From an uncultured Trueperaceae bacterium (GTDB taxonomy: Bacteria; Deinococcota; Deinococci; Deinococcales; Trueperaceae), in the NCBI GenBank assembly GCA_937907415.1, contig CALCHY010000307.1:1-12586 (forward strand): 12,586 nt of DNA, written 5' to 3'. The notes below the pieces were generated by a model. It was not told where the DNA came from. It saw only the letters and a list, made by a program, of their open reading frames with translations, and did not search any database. Below, piece after piece: positions 1 to 8,016 of the stretch. The translations under genes and the position numbers were made by a program. Positions within the stretch are counted from its first letter, which is position 1. Every line of letters starts with the position of its first letter.

Positions 1-643
1 GCTTGGTGGTCATGAAGATCTGGCTGTCGCTCATGGCGAAGTGCACCACCGCGCCACGCTTCTGCGTCAGCAGCGGCTCGACTCGACCCTTCGCGCTCTT
101 CGGTTTGCGGTCGCGCTTGTACTGCCAAATGGCATCCTCCACGCCCTGCGTGAAGTCCGTCTTGAGCTCCACCGTAGCCACCGGCAGGCCGTTGATGAAG
201 AACACCAGGTCGATGGCGTTCTCGTTATCCAGGCTGTAACGAACCTGAGGCACGACCCGCAGGATGTTCGCCTCGTAGCGCTCCTGAGCGACCTCGTTGC
301 GCTTGTCCTCGGGCCTGGGCGCCGACATGCGCAACCGCCCCGCGCCAGCAACGTCGAACCCGTGCCGCAGCACGCTGATAATGCCGTGCTCGCTTGATTC
401 CAGCGCCCGCGCCAGGCGGTCGAGCACGCGCTCCTCTACTCCCACTCCGTTCGAGCGCTCCAGCTTCTCCCACGCCTCAGGCTGCGTAGTCTTCAACCAC
501 GCGATCACGTCCTCCGAGTAGAGCGCGCGCTTGCGGTCGTAACAGGTCGGATCACCCACCACCCAGCCGTGCTCCGCCAGGAACGTGACGATGTGCTCCT
601 CCAGCCGAGCCTCGCGATGAGCAGTCGAGAAGGTGTGCGGCAT
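1..643 (-). CDS. hsdR: Type I restriction enzyme R subunit HsdR, N-terminal part (runs off left edge)
   Basis: Restriction and DNA-translocation subunit of the type I enzyme; only the first 214 or so residues are in the window, and the helicase motor lies beyond position 1. The visible part is the HSDR_N nuclease domain. A PD-(D/E)XK site is readable, with Asp145 in a NAIDLVFFINGLP context, then Glu159 and Lys161 in VELK, followed by a Q-x-x-x-Y-like region (IWQYKRDRK, about 172-180). This looks catalytically intact. The ATG at 641-643 directly abuts the hsdS stop (TGAATG), and the hsdS 3' end supplies a GGAGGTGG ribosome-binding sequence, so translation is probably coupled to hsdS. Partial only because the window ends. 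Confidence is high from the motif order and the operon position after hsdM and hsdS. Confidence 0.93.
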   Translation of the reverse strand, partial: MPHTFSTAHREARLEEHIVTFLAEHGWVVGDPTCYDRKRALYSEDVIAWLKTTQPEAWEKLERSNGVGVEERVLDRLARALESSEHGIISVLRHGFDVAGAGRLRMSAPRPEDKRNEVAQERYEANILRVVPQVRYSLDNENAIDLVFFINGLPVATVELKTDFTQGVEDAIWQYKRDRKPKSAKGRVEPLLTQKRGAVVHFAMSDSQIFMTTK

Positions 644-1942
644 TCAGGCCACCTCCGCTGTAAGTTTGGTTCCGCGGGGTTGCCAGTTGCGGACATCGAT
701 CTGGCCGGTGACGGCGGAGGTGATCAAGGCGGAGCGGCGCTCCCGGAGTAAGCGAATATTCTGGCGAGTCGATGCCATCAAGTCCAGGTGGAACGCGTTT
801 CGTTTCTCGAACTCTTCGAGAATCCGCAGTTGAATCGCCTTAGGTGGGACATCGACCCAGAACTCTGAGGCGTGCGCGACGTTGAACTGTTTCTGTGCAG
901 CCCCATAGATTACGAGATCCAGTTGGTGCCGCAGCGATGAAGCACGCAGGGCAAGCGCTAGCCAGTCGGAGCTGACCTTGCGTGATGGCCGAATGTGAAT
1001 AACAGACGCGCAGTTACCGCCCTCACACTCTGGAGGAACCACAGCGCAAGCACCTGGCTCACCAACGCGGACAACCAATACATCACCAGCCCGGAGCATC
1101 GACTTCGAGTTGCGCTGACTGTCGGCCTTGGATATTCTGCGCGCTTCTTTCCACTTGACCGCACCATCTTTTATGTCGGCTCCATAAATGTAAGGCAGGC
1201 CATCGGTCGCTACATACTGGCTTGGCTCAACAACTAATCCAACTGAAAGTTTGTCGCACAGGTGCTTGAGTCGAAGTCGCTGCCAGCCACGTTCCTGAGC
1301 TGTTTGCCTACCTGTAGTGTCTACACCCGCAGCTCCAGGCAGCGGATTGCTCCTATTCAGGAGAACGTCTAAAGCAGCTATCTGCCTCTCCTCGTGGCGC
1401 TCTAATAGCAACTCTTGCTCGTGCACGAGCTCGTCGATTCGTGCCGTCTCGTAATCCAAGAACGCCGCAATCGAACGCTGCTCTTCGAGCGGCGGAAGCA
1501 TTATCTCCTGACCACCGAGATCCTCCCAGCTAGTGCGCGGCATCTTGGATCCGTAAGTTCCCGCAGAGACCCGGTCAATCAGATGCGGTGCCAACAGGTT
1601 GTAGGTCAAGTACCTAGGATGTACTTGCGCGCTTGGGCGAAGGACAAGGAAATCACCAACGGCCTGTCCCGCCTTCTCAGCCTGATAAACCTTAGCGAGG
1701 TATGGTCGTAACTTTCCAAATAGAACATCGTCTTTCTGGAACGCGACCCCGGCAGCCTCATAAGTTGCTTCGCTCTCAATGAGCCGGCCCGTCCATGACT
1801 CGACTGCCTCCAGGCCCAGTTCGAACGACTTCTCGTTTGCCTTTGCCGTTACGAGCGAAGCAACGCGTCGCAACCTAACGCTGGGCCACGGTGCCACCTC
1901 GCCCCGTCCGTACTTCAACGTACTGGCCCCCAACTCAGTCAT
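644..1942 (-). CDS. hsdS: Type I restriction-modification specificity subunit HsdS
   Basis: DNA-recognition subunit of the type I complex (432 aa, usual length). It shows the standard duplicated layout: first target recognition domain about 15-145; first conserved helix about 150-197, starting LPPLEEQRSIAAFLD and rich in Glu/Arg/Leu; second recognition domain about 218-362; and a second helical spacer about 365-410 (VPPKAIQLRILEEFEKR). It ends in the family's typical ALITSAVTGQIDVR. The two helices set the spacing of a bipartite target site, but the recognised sequence cannot be read from the protein. The start ATG overlaps the hsdM stop as ATGA (1939-1942) and the stop abuts hsdR. The recognition domains are the variable part of this family and could have been exchanged. 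Confidence 0.95.
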   Translation of the reverse strand: MTELGASTLKYGRGEVAPWPSVRLRRVASLVTAKANEKSFELGLEAVESWTGRLIESEATYEAAGVAFQKDDVLFGKLRPYLAKVYQAEKAGQAVGDFLVLRPSAQVHPRYLTYNLLAPHLIDRVSAGTYGSKMPRTSWEDLGGQEIMLPPLEEQRSIAAFLDYETARIDELVHEQELLLERHEERQIAALDVLLNRSNPLPGAAGVDTTGRQTAQERGWQRLRLKHLCDKLSVGLVVEPSQYVATDGLPYIYGADIKDGAVKWKEARRISKADSQRNSKSMLRAGDVLVVRVGEPGACAVVPPECEGGNCASVIHIRPSRKVSSDWLALALRASSLRHQLDLVIYGAAQKQFNVAHASEFWVDVPPKAIQLRILEEFEKRNAFHLDLMASTRQNIRLLRERRSALITSAVTGQIDVRNWQPRGTKLTAEVA

Positions 1943-3903
1943 ACAGCGAGCCCCTCGATCATGCGCATGATGCGCTGGGTGGTCTCCCGCAGGTCAGCGT
2001 CGATCTCCTCAAGGGGCCGCGGCGGAGTGTACGTGTAGAAGTGCCGGTTGAACGGGATCTCGTAACCCACGATCCCCACCTCGCCGTCCTTCTCGTCGCG
2101 CTTGCTCTCGTCGATCCAGGCATCAGGCACGTGCGGCAGCACCTCGCGCTCGAAGTACTCGCGCACGTCCTCGCCCAGGGGCACGTTCTCGTAGTCGCGC
2201 AGGCTCGCATCCGCCTCAACCTTGCCACGGCTCTTGCAGGCCTCGGCCGCCTCGTCGCTCACGCTCAGGTGCTTGGTCAGCAGGCGCATGATGGGCGCGC
2301 TCACCTTGACGCCCGAAGGCTTGAGGGCGACCTCGAGACTCTTCGTGAACGCCTTACGGCTAGGGATGCGCTCGCCCAACCCAGCTAAAGCCTTAAGGAT
2401 GGCTGCGCGATCGCCCTGCTCGAGTTTCTGCCAGGCGCCCTCTTCCTGCAATGCGGCCAATCCCGCCTCATCACGCAGGGTGAAGGTCAGGCGCAACGGC
2501 CTCTCAACCGTGATGCGACGGTACCCGAAGTCGGTGGTGGCGAAGATCTTGCTGAGGGGGGTTTCCTCGAACGCATCGTGCAGCCGGGCGATCTCAGCGA
2601 TGTGCTCGTCGGTCAGGTACTTGCGTTTGCTGCCCAGGCTCTTGCGCATGCTGGCGTGCATGCCGCTCGCATCGATTAACTGCACCCTGCCGGCTCGCTC
2701 CGAACTCTTGTTGTTGCTCAACACCCACACGTAAGTGGCTATGCCGGTGTTGTAGAACATGTCGCCCGGCAGCGCCACTATGGTTTCCAGCAGGTCCTGC
2801 TCGAGGATCCACCTGCGAATCTCGCTCTCGCCACTGCCGGCGCCACCCGTGAACAGCGGGCTCCCCGAAAGCACTATGCCGAAGCGACTGCCGCCGTCGC
2901 TCTGAGGCCTCCGCTTTGACAGCAGATGCAGCAGGAACAGCATGCTGCCGTCGCTAACGCGCGGTAGGCCCGGGCCGAAGCGACCAGCGAAGCCACGCTT
3001 CTGCTCCGCCTCCACCGCAGTACGAACACCCTTCCAATCGACCCCGAACGGCGGGTTCGAAAGCCCATACGTGAACGTCTCCCCCGCGAGCTGATCGTCA
3101 CTAAGAGTGTTGCCGAGCTTCAGGTTGCCGGTGTCATAACCCTGGATGAGCTTATCCGCCACCTGGATGGCGTACGTCTCGGCATTCACTTCCTGCGCGT
3201 AAGGCACCAGGCGCGCGCTAGGGTTCCACTCGCGAATCTGTTCAATGGCCGCGCTTAGGAACCCGCCTGTGCCGGCCGCGGGGTCATACACGGTGCGGAT
3301 CACACCATCACCCGTTAGCGCCTCGTTATCGGGAGCTATCACCAAGGTGGTGGCAAGCCGCACGATGTCGCGCGGGGTGTAGAACTCCCCTGCCGTCTCG
3401 TTCGCGCTTTCCGCGAACTTGTAGACCAGGTGCTCGAAGATGTTGCCCATCTCCACGTTGCTCACCCGCTCGGGATGCAAGTCCAAGTCCTTGAACTTCT
3501 GCGCCACCAGGTAAAGCAGGTCGGCGGAATCCAGCTTCTCGAGCCACTTGTCGAAACCGAAATGCTCGAACACCCCGCGAGCGTTCCCGCTGAACTTGCT
3601 CACGTAATCCTCGAGGTTCGCCAACGTGTTCGTCTGCCCCAGCGTGCCTAAGGAGTACCGGCTCGTGTTGTAGAACGGCGCATCCGCCACGGCCGGCAAC
3701 ACCAGATCCAAGTCAACGTCCTCGCCAGCGAACCGCTCTAGTTGCTCGAGCACGTCCTCGCGGGTTGGCTCCAACACGCACTCCAGGCGCCGCAACACCG
3801 TGAAAGGCAGGATGACTCGACCGTACTCGCTTTGCTTGAAAGGGCCACGCAACAAGTCCGCTACGGCCCAGATAAACGCGGCATGACCCCCTGTTGAAAC
3901 CAT
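1939..3903 (-). CDS. hsdM: Type I restriction-modification DNA methyltransferase subunit HsdM
   Basis: Adenine-N6 DNA methyltransferase of the type I system; with HsdS it forms the modification enzyme. From the ATG at 3901-3903 it is 654 aa. The N-terminal HsdM_N bundle begins with the family-like FIWAVADLLRG...YGRVILPF. The N6_Mtase core follows: GEFYTPRDIV about 172, the AdoMet-binding DPAAGTGG at 207-214, and the catalytic NPPF at 283-286. The reading frame extends upstream to a GTG at 3960, which would add 19 residues. The ATG at 3903 is preferred because family proteins begin just before FIW, and because a TAGAGT hexamer sits 5 nt upstream of it, suggesting a leaderless message. First gene of the hsdM-S-R operon. 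Confidence 0.95.
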   Translation of the reverse strand: MVSTGGHAAFIWAVADLLRGPFKQSEYGRVILPFTVLRRLECVLEPTREDVLEQLERFAGEDVDLDLVLPAVADAPFYNTSRYSLGTLGQTNTLANLEDYVSKFSGNARGVFEHFGFDKWLEKLDSADLLYLVAQKFKDLDLHPERVSNVEMGNIFEHLVYKFAESANETAGEFYTPRDIVRLATTLVIAPDNEALTGDGVIRTVYDPAAGTGGFLSAAIEQIREWNPSARLVPYAQEVNAETYAIQVADKLIQGYDTGNLKLGNTLSDDQLAGETFTYGLSNPPFGVDWKGVRTAVEAEQKRGFAGRFGPGLPRVSDGSMLFLLHLLSKRRPQSDGGSRFGIVLSGSPLFTGGAGSGESEIRRWILEQDLLETIVALPGDMFYNTGIATYVWVLSNNKSSERAGRVQLIDASGMHASMRKSLGSKRKYLTDEHIAEIARLHDAFEETPLSKIFATTDFGYRRITVERPLRLTFTLRDEAGLAALQEEGAWQKLEQGDRAAILKALAGLGERIPSRKAFTKSLEVALKPSGVKVSAPIMRLLTKHLSVSDEAAEACKSRGKVEADASLRDYENVPLGEDVREYFEREVLPHVPDAWIDESKRDEKDGEVGIVGYEIPFNRHFYTYTPPRPLEEIDADLRETTQRIMRMIEGLAV

Positions 3904-4167
3904 GCGCGACTCTACCGCGGGTCCAATGACCGAAACCGCACACCAGAGAGGAAAGCGCACTGAGGCACGCAGCCGACGGTCAGTGGCGGCAAAGGGGGCA
4001 ACAAGACCTCGGCCGCTTGGTCGGCAGTCTCACGATCGTTCTTGCGTCTGCTGGGCCCGGGCCGGCACCGCCTGGCCGCGGCCCAGAGCCCAAAGGTTGG
4101 AGGCGCGCTGCGCGCGCATGCGGGAACCATCGCCGCTAGGCGAAATTCAACAAAGGTACCCGCACCC
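3904..4167. other. Divergent intergenic region between hsdM and the DUF4268-like gene
   Basis: GC-rich gap of about 260 bp holding the hsd promoter candidate. An inverted repeat, CTGGGCC at 4051-4057 and GGCCCAG at 4080-4086 with a 22-nt loop, lies upstream of the rightward gene and could be a leader hairpin or a protein site. The rightward reading frame is open through 4042-4167 from a TTG, but that stretch does not look like protein of this family. A near-consensus TACCCG hexamer lies at 4157-4162. Confidence 0.4.
3909..3914 (-). promoter_or_regulatory. Candidate -10 hexamer (TAGAGT) for the hsd operon
   Basis: TAGAGT on the minus strand fits TANNNT and ends 5 nt before the preferred hsdM ATG, so transcription would begin at or next to the start codon. 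No good Shine-Dalgarno sequence is seen there and no clear -35 element. The same arrangement before dinB-like, parA and rep strengthens the call. Confidence 0.45.
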
Positions 4168-5241
4168 GTGAAAGACAAGAAGCACCTTCCCGCCAAGCTC
4201 AGCCAACCAAACCTGTTCAAGTTCGCTGAACTGCCAGACACGAAGAGCGCCCAGCACGACTACACCGTTCCATGTTCTCCGAAGCACGCATTCGAGAGCG
4301 AGGCGCAACTTGAGGACACGTTGCTGCGCGACCACAACGCGCTGAAGGTCTTCGGCGAGCTACTGGGCGAAGAAATCACCGCCATCGCCCGCCAGGTCAG
4401 AACCGGTAGCTTGCTGGCTCAACGCGCCGACCTAGTTGCGCTGACGTCGAACCCGAAGAAGCCGCTCATCGTCATCGAGCTCATGCTCCCCCCTCTCGAC
4501 GGTGAACACATCACGCGCGGCGTAGGCTACGCCGCGGCGCTGAAGGCGAAGGACCTCATCCTGGTGGCAGAGTCCGTGCCGGAGAACTCCGCCAACCTGC
4601 TCGCGGCCCTCAAGTACGCCACCGACCGCCTTGGCATCACCGTTCACCTCGTCCAACTGCTTGCCTTCTCCGCCCCGGACGGCAGTTCCTTCACCTACGC
4701 CTTGAAGGCCCTTACCCCGCCGAAGGCGCCGCAACCGCGCCAGACGTTCCTGGAGGCCTTGGCCCTGCGGGTAGCCGAGCTGGGCGACGACAGCCTACTT
4801 AACTGCACCGTCACTGAAGGCAAACGCCTCGATAGTTACCTGGGGCTCGGGAATGTGGCGCGCATCCGCGTCTACGGTGGGCACGGCAACGCTCGCATCA
4901 GCATCATCGCTTCCAACGGCCGCACGCACCGCCGCCTGCTGCGCAAGCGCCTGCCGGAGCACGTGAAGCACCACCTGGAACCGTTCGACTCCATCTCGTG
5001 GGGCAGGGACGGCAAGGCCGTGGTGGCGTCCTACGGTTTCAAGACTGACACCAGCACCACGCGCGCCACCGACCTCTCCCTCACCCGCATCGCCCTTGCC
5101 TACATGGAGGTCCGCTTACACCTTCTGGCCGCCGTGGGTGACTTCACGCGTGCGCCCGCCTCCAAGACGCCGCCGGTGCGTTACCGCAAGGGCATCGGCG
5201 CCTACCAGCCGAGCATTACGAAGCTGCTGCGGGCTCAGTAG
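4168..5241 (+). CDS. Two-domain protein: PD-(D/E)XK-like N-terminal half and DUF4268-like C-terminal half
   Basis: About 357 aa from the GTG at 4168. The N-terminal half (about 35-165) has the layout of a PD-(D/E)XK nuclease-type fold: Glu/Leu-rich helix (FESEAQLEDTLL), then RADLVAL with Asp88, then LIVIELM with Glu104, then a helix EHITRGVGYAAALKAKDLIL. In the DUF4268-associated group I recall this segment as IENQ...TDHxHLGQ..TYAAG, and in nucleases as ExK; here the third position is Met106. The C-terminal half (about 190-340) has alternating strands and helices with RIRVYGG...RRLLRKRLPEH, similar to DUF4268. The function of such proteins is not established; a DNA-interacting or defence-accessory role is inferred from the fold and from the divergent hsd operon. 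The start is uncertain: AAAGG lies 11-12 nt upstream, and a TTG at 4042 is also in frame. Confidence 0.7.
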   Translation: MKDKKHLPAKLSQPNLFKFAELPDTKSAQHDYTVPCSPKHAFESEAQLEDTLLRDHNALKVFGELLGEEITAIARQVRTGSLLAQRADLVALTSNPKKPLIVIELMLPPLDGEHITRGVGYAAALKAKDLILVAESVPENSANLLAALKYATDRLGITVHLVQLLAFSAPDGSSFTYALKALTPPKAPQPRQTFLEALALRVAELGDDSLLNCTVTEGKRLDSYLGLGNVARIRVYGGHGNARISIIASNGRTHRRLLRKRLPEHVKHHLEPFDSISWGRDGKAVVASYGFKTDTSTTRATDLSLTRIALAYMEVRLHLLAAVGDFTRAPASKTPPVRYRKGIGAYQPSITKLLRAQ

Positions 5242-5717
5242 CAATGGTTCGGCGAATCGCCCGGGTCCGCGGGCCGCCGTCTAGGGTGAGTCAATTACAG
5301 GCCGCATTTGGAGTGCCAGGCCAACAAGCTACCGCCGCCAACCGGTCTGTAGATTGTGAAATCAACTCCGAGGGCTCGCCTTGAGATAACGGTACGGGCT
5401 TGCTCACTAGGGGCTTGTGCAGCAGCATCTCAGCGGGCTCGTCCAAGAAGCAATCACCGTAGGAACTCGGCGCTGCGCGGGCCTGGGCCGCACAAGAGTT
5501 GCTACGGCCCGTATGCCGGCGCAATCAAAAGTTCTCCTGACCGCGGGCCCGCGGCCGTGGTCACTCCAACAGATCCAACTAGCTGCCGCTCGAGTCCCGC
5601 TAACTTGGCTGAGCACTCGAGCATCGACGGCATACCCTCGTTGTGGAGATGCGCGCCGCCATGATGGGCGACCGGGTGGTCACGGGACCGTTCGGTGATG
5701 GTCGGCGTGGACGATTC
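5242..5717. other. 476-bp stretch with no recognised gene
   Basis: Lies between two converging genes. A short GC hairpin (GCCCG at 5259-5263 with CGGGC at 5270-5274) follows the DUF4268-like gene but lacks a T-run, so it is at best a weak terminator. Open frames of 70-100 codons exist on both strands but look like GC-rich chance frames. One minus-strand frame (about 5520-5712, no start codon before its middle) reads HHGGAHLHNEGMPSMLE and ends at a stop; it could be a decayed gene but resembles nothing I know. Confidence 0.4.
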
Positions 5718-6257
5718 TTACTTTCCCTTCCGCGGCTGCCAGAACTCGTCGTGTTCTTCTGCGTATACAGCTGGCGGAGTACGACCGAGAAGCCGAGCTA
5801 TGGCATATAGCTGACCACGGTGGTGAAGCTCATCCTGGTATGCGTGGTGCAAGATCAGCCACCCCCGAATCCCTTCGTGCCAGGGGTTGTCCTCCGCAAT
5901 CCGCTCAAGGCGGTTTGGCCCGGCCTGCTCCGTCCAGTCCTCGAGGCTGCTCTGCGACTCAGCTAGCCAAGACTCCAGCGCCTCCGTTGAATGGCAGACC
6001 TCGGCTCGGTGCGCGGTCCAATCGGCATCCACGTCTCCTGGCCGAGGATCCCAGATCCCCAGGAGCACGCCTCTTGCGACATAAAACTGGTGCGCGGCTA
6101 TGTGATGAAAGAGTTCGCCGACCGTACGCCAATCAGGCACGAGACGGTACTCGAGGTCATCCAGCGAGAACGCTCTCAAAGTCTTGATGGTGATGAGCCG
6201 GACGCCTTGCCAGTGATCAAGGAATCGATCAACGGTCGCGTAAGGATTGGACTGCAT
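5718..6257 (-). CDS. DinB-family four-helix metal-binding protein
   Basis: 179 aa from the ATG at 6255-6257. The whole length fits one DinB/DinB_2 domain: helix 1 (NPYATVDRFLDHWQGVRLITIKTL), then WRTVGELFHHIAAHQFYVARG with His51/His52, and a last helix ILHHAYQDELHHRGQLYAIARLLG with His137/138 and His145/146. The usual three-His metal triad can be built from these. Members are thiol S-transferase-like or DNA-damage-inducible proteins with mostly unknown substrates; this is not the E. coli DNA polymerase IV that shares the name. The frame is open up to 6350, but the ATG at 6257 starts just before the domain and has TATCCT exactly 6 nt upstream, fitting a leaderless transcript. It stands alone, convergent with the DUF4268-like gene. 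Confidence 0.88.
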   Translation of the reverse strand: MQSNPYATVDRFLDHWQGVRLITIKTLRAFSLDDLEYRLVPDWRTVGELFHHIAAHQFYVARGVLLGIWDPRPGDVDADWTAHRAEVCHSTEALESWLAESQSSLEDWTEQAGPNRLERIAEDNPWHEGIRGWLILHHAYQDELHHRGQLYAIARLLGRTPPAVYAEEHDEFWQPRKGK

Positions 6258-6263
6258 ACCCCC

Positions 6264-6269
6264 AGGATA
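6264..6269 (-). promoter_or_regulatory. Candidate -10 hexamer (TATCCT) for the dinB-like gene
   Basis: TATCCT on the minus strand, with 6 nt between it and the ATG, matches TANNNT placed for a leaderless message. A GGGGG run touches the start codon but is too close to act as a ribosome-binding site. No convincing -35 element. Confidence 0.5.
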
Positions 6270-7157
6270 GGCGCGGGCGTTACCGGACGTGCGTTCGCTC
6301 CGGCAAACCGTAGTGGAACTATGACCGGCTGAGCGAGCTTGTCGTCTCATCGGGGAACCCAGGGGACCCGGATACTAGTCCTGAGAACTCCGCGGCCGTG
6401 TCTCCTGGACGAGAACGACGACCGTTGAGGATCAAGCATGGTCCTTGGCTAGACGGCTACAGCAGCGTCGCCCAGGCGCAGATCGCTCGGGGAGGTGAGC
6501 AGTAGCTTGTCTGGCTCCTGTGCCTGCGCAGCGCAAGCGATGGTCGCCAGAGTCGTTGACGGCATGACGCCAGGCCCAGCTCGAATCCAACCCTCTGGTC
6601 TCTCACCGCCCGGGCTACGAAGCCGCCTCCCCTCCCCTACCCGGTTGGAAGGCAGGCCGTCGCCCCAACGTGACGCATCCTACCTGCAGTCCCGCACAGC
6701 AATGACCACCAGAAGGTGCTGGCGACGAGGGAAGCAGGGGGCGGGCGGGCGCGCCACACGACGTCATGTGCGTCGGCCAGGCCGGGGTATAAGGCCTAGT
6801 CGGTATACGCATCCGACATGACTTCGTACCCTTCCTTCCTCCTCACGCCGTAAGCAACGGGCCGGGGCGTGACATTCTCCACACCCCCAATAATGCGCGC
6901 CTCGCCTAGCGCGTCCCGACGGCGTCGCCAGCGGTAATCGCATCCCGCCCAACCTCTCCCCTACTCGAGATTCCGATGAGTGGTCCGCCTTCGCCAACTG
7001 CCACCTTCGCGGCCAGACACTTGCGGACGTCGCCGTGTGTCACGGATGCCGGTAGCGCCCCTCTGCTCGGTTTCACCCCCTCCCCCGGGTCAACCGCAGA
7101 TAGTGTTCCGAAACCCATTTGCGGCTTAGCTTCGTGACCCACGCAAAATACGGCCCT
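6270..7157. other. About 890 bp without a convincing gene upstream of the parAB module
   Basis: GC-rich DNA between the dinB-like promoter and the first parAB-flanking palindrome. Frames of 60-108 codons exist on both strands, but their composition (runs of Arg, Pro, Ser, Gly) and many restarts look like chance frames. One minus-strand frame bounded by stops at 6961-6963 and 6796-6798 reads RDALGEARIIGGVEN then KEGYEVMSDAYTD. It looks more protein-like than the rest but has no good start and is not recognised. No RNA gene or array was seen. Confidence 0.4.
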
Positions 7158-7174
7158 TGTCCCGCAGTGGGACA
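7158..7174. repeat. Palindrome copy 1, candidate parS site upstream of parA
   Basis: TGTCCCGCAGTGGGACA: arms TGTCCC/GGGACA with one mismatched pair next to the centre. The same motif recurs, as a perfect palindrome, just after parB (8886-8902). Two matching palindromes bracketing a parAB pair are what ParB-binding centromere sites look like. A second role as a ParA or ParB operator for the parA promoter, 69 bp downstream, is possible. Confidence 0.6.
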
Positions 7175-7186
7175 CGCTTAGCAACT

Positions 7187-7215
7187 ATGGTCGTGCGGTA
7201 TTATCAAATGGTCGT
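7187..7215 (+). repeat. Two direct repeats of ATGGTCGT, 21 bp apart
   Basis: ATGGTCGT at 7187-7194 and 7208-7215, on the same face of the helix, upstream of the parA -10 hexamer. Could be an operator for autoregulation by ParA or ParB; this is inferred from position only. Confidence 0.3.
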
Positions 7216-7242
7216 AGACGTGCATTCGCCCGTGCGACTTGA

Positions 7243-7248
7243 TACGCT
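7243..7248 (+). promoter_or_regulatory. Candidate -10 hexamer (TACGCT) for parAB
   Basis: TACGCT fits TANNNT and lies 6 nt before the parA GTG. There is no Shine-Dalgarno sequence before that GTG, so parA is probably translated from a leaderless message starting near its first codon. No clear -35. Confidence 0.5.
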
Positions 7249-7254
7249 GTCTGC

Positions 7255-8016
7255 GTGCCCGTAACCATAGCCGTAGCAAACCAAAAAGGTGGTGTGGCTA
7301 AGACTACGACCACCCTGAACTTAGCTGCTGGCCTGGCGGATCACGTTCACCGCGTTCTTATCGTCGACCTAGACCCGCAGGCCAACGCCACAGCCTCAAC
7401 CCCCATAGACCTCGAGCAGGCCGCCAACCTATCAATGCATAGCGTCTTGGGCGAACTCAAGCCGATCGCGAGCATCATCCAATCCGCTTGGGCCGGCGTC
7501 GACATCGCCCCCTCCTCTATTCAGGTCGCGCGACTCGAGCCAACCCTCAGCGGAGCGCTCGACGTCTACCGCCTCAAGGAGGCGCTCGTACCAGTACGAG
7601 ACTACGACTTCATCATCCTCGACTGCCCCCCCTCACTCGGACCATTGACGCTGAACGCCCTGGTCGCCGCCAGCCACGTCCTGGTCCCCGTCAAACCCGC
7701 CACCTACGGTCTCTCGGCCGTCTCCGATTTCGAGCAGACGCTGAAACAAGTTCAGCGCCTACTGAACCCCGCTCTGCAGCTCCTAGGCATTGTCATCACC
7801 CAATGGGACGCACGCACGGTGATCGCACGCGAGGCAACCGATTACCTCGAAGCGCAGTACGGCAACCACATCATGGATGCACGGGTGCGCGTTAATGTCC
7901 GCCTTGACGAAGCCGTGAGCGCTCAAGAATCAATCTTCACCTTCGATCCCACTTCCACCGGGGCGCAGGACTACAAGGCCCTCACCGAGGAGGTTCTGAA
8001 GCGTGTCCGCGACTAA
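7255..8016 (+). CDS. parA: Partition ATPase ParA
   Basis: Walker-type ATPase that moves ParB-parS complexes over the nucleoid so each daughter cell inherits the replicon. 253 aa, the short chromosomal/type Ib-like form, with no N-terminal helix-turn-helix extension. It begins directly with VTIAVANQ and the deviant Walker A KGGVAKTT (Lys11 and Lys16). VDLDPQANAT carries Asp38 and Asp40, and FIILDCPPSLG is the Walker B with Asp123. The GTG start is favoured because nothing can precede the nucleotide-binding strand by much and because the hexamer lies 6 nt upstream. The last 14 bp overlap parB. Lacking a DNA-binding domain, this ParA type usually leaves autoregulation to ParB, which fits the upstream palindrome. 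Confidence 0.95.
   Translation: MPVTIAVANQKGGVAKTTTTLNLAAGLADHVHRVLIVDLDPQANATASTPIDLEQAANLSMHSVLGELKPIASIIQSAWAGVDIAPSSIQVARLEPTLSGALDVYRLKEALVPVRDYDFIILDCPPSLGPLTLNALVAASHVLVPVKPATYGLSAVSDFEQTLKQVQRLLNPALQLLGIVITQWDARTVIAREATDYLEAQYGNHIMDARVRVNVRLDEAVSAQESIFTFDPTSTGAQDYKALTEEVLKRVRD
7988..7994 (+). promoter_or_regulatory. Ribosome-binding site of parB
   Basis: GAGGAGG inside the end of parA, 8 nt before the parB GTG. It decides the parB start at 8003 and indicates translation coupled to parA. It contrasts with the missing site before parA. Confidence 0.75.

Noticed and set aside
3904..3960. Upstream GTG start for hsdM adding 19 residues
   Set aside because: The extra residues do not fit the family's N-terminus, and the ATG at 3903 has a promoter hexamer placed for a leaderless start.
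5356..5698. Overlapping plus-strand frames of 93-102 codons after the DUF4268-like gene
   Set aside because: No motif, no ribosome-binding site, and low-complexity Arg/Pro/Ser content; nothing supports translation.
6875..6883. TTCTCCACA, one mismatch from a DnaA box
   Set aside because: Single isolated copy far from the iterons; expected by chance in a window this size.
6796..6960. Minus-strand frame of about 55 codons reading RDALGEARIIGGVEN and KEGYEVMSDAYTD
   Set aside because: More protein-like than its surroundings, but no suitable start codon, no ribosome-binding site and no family I recognise; possibly a decayed gene end.
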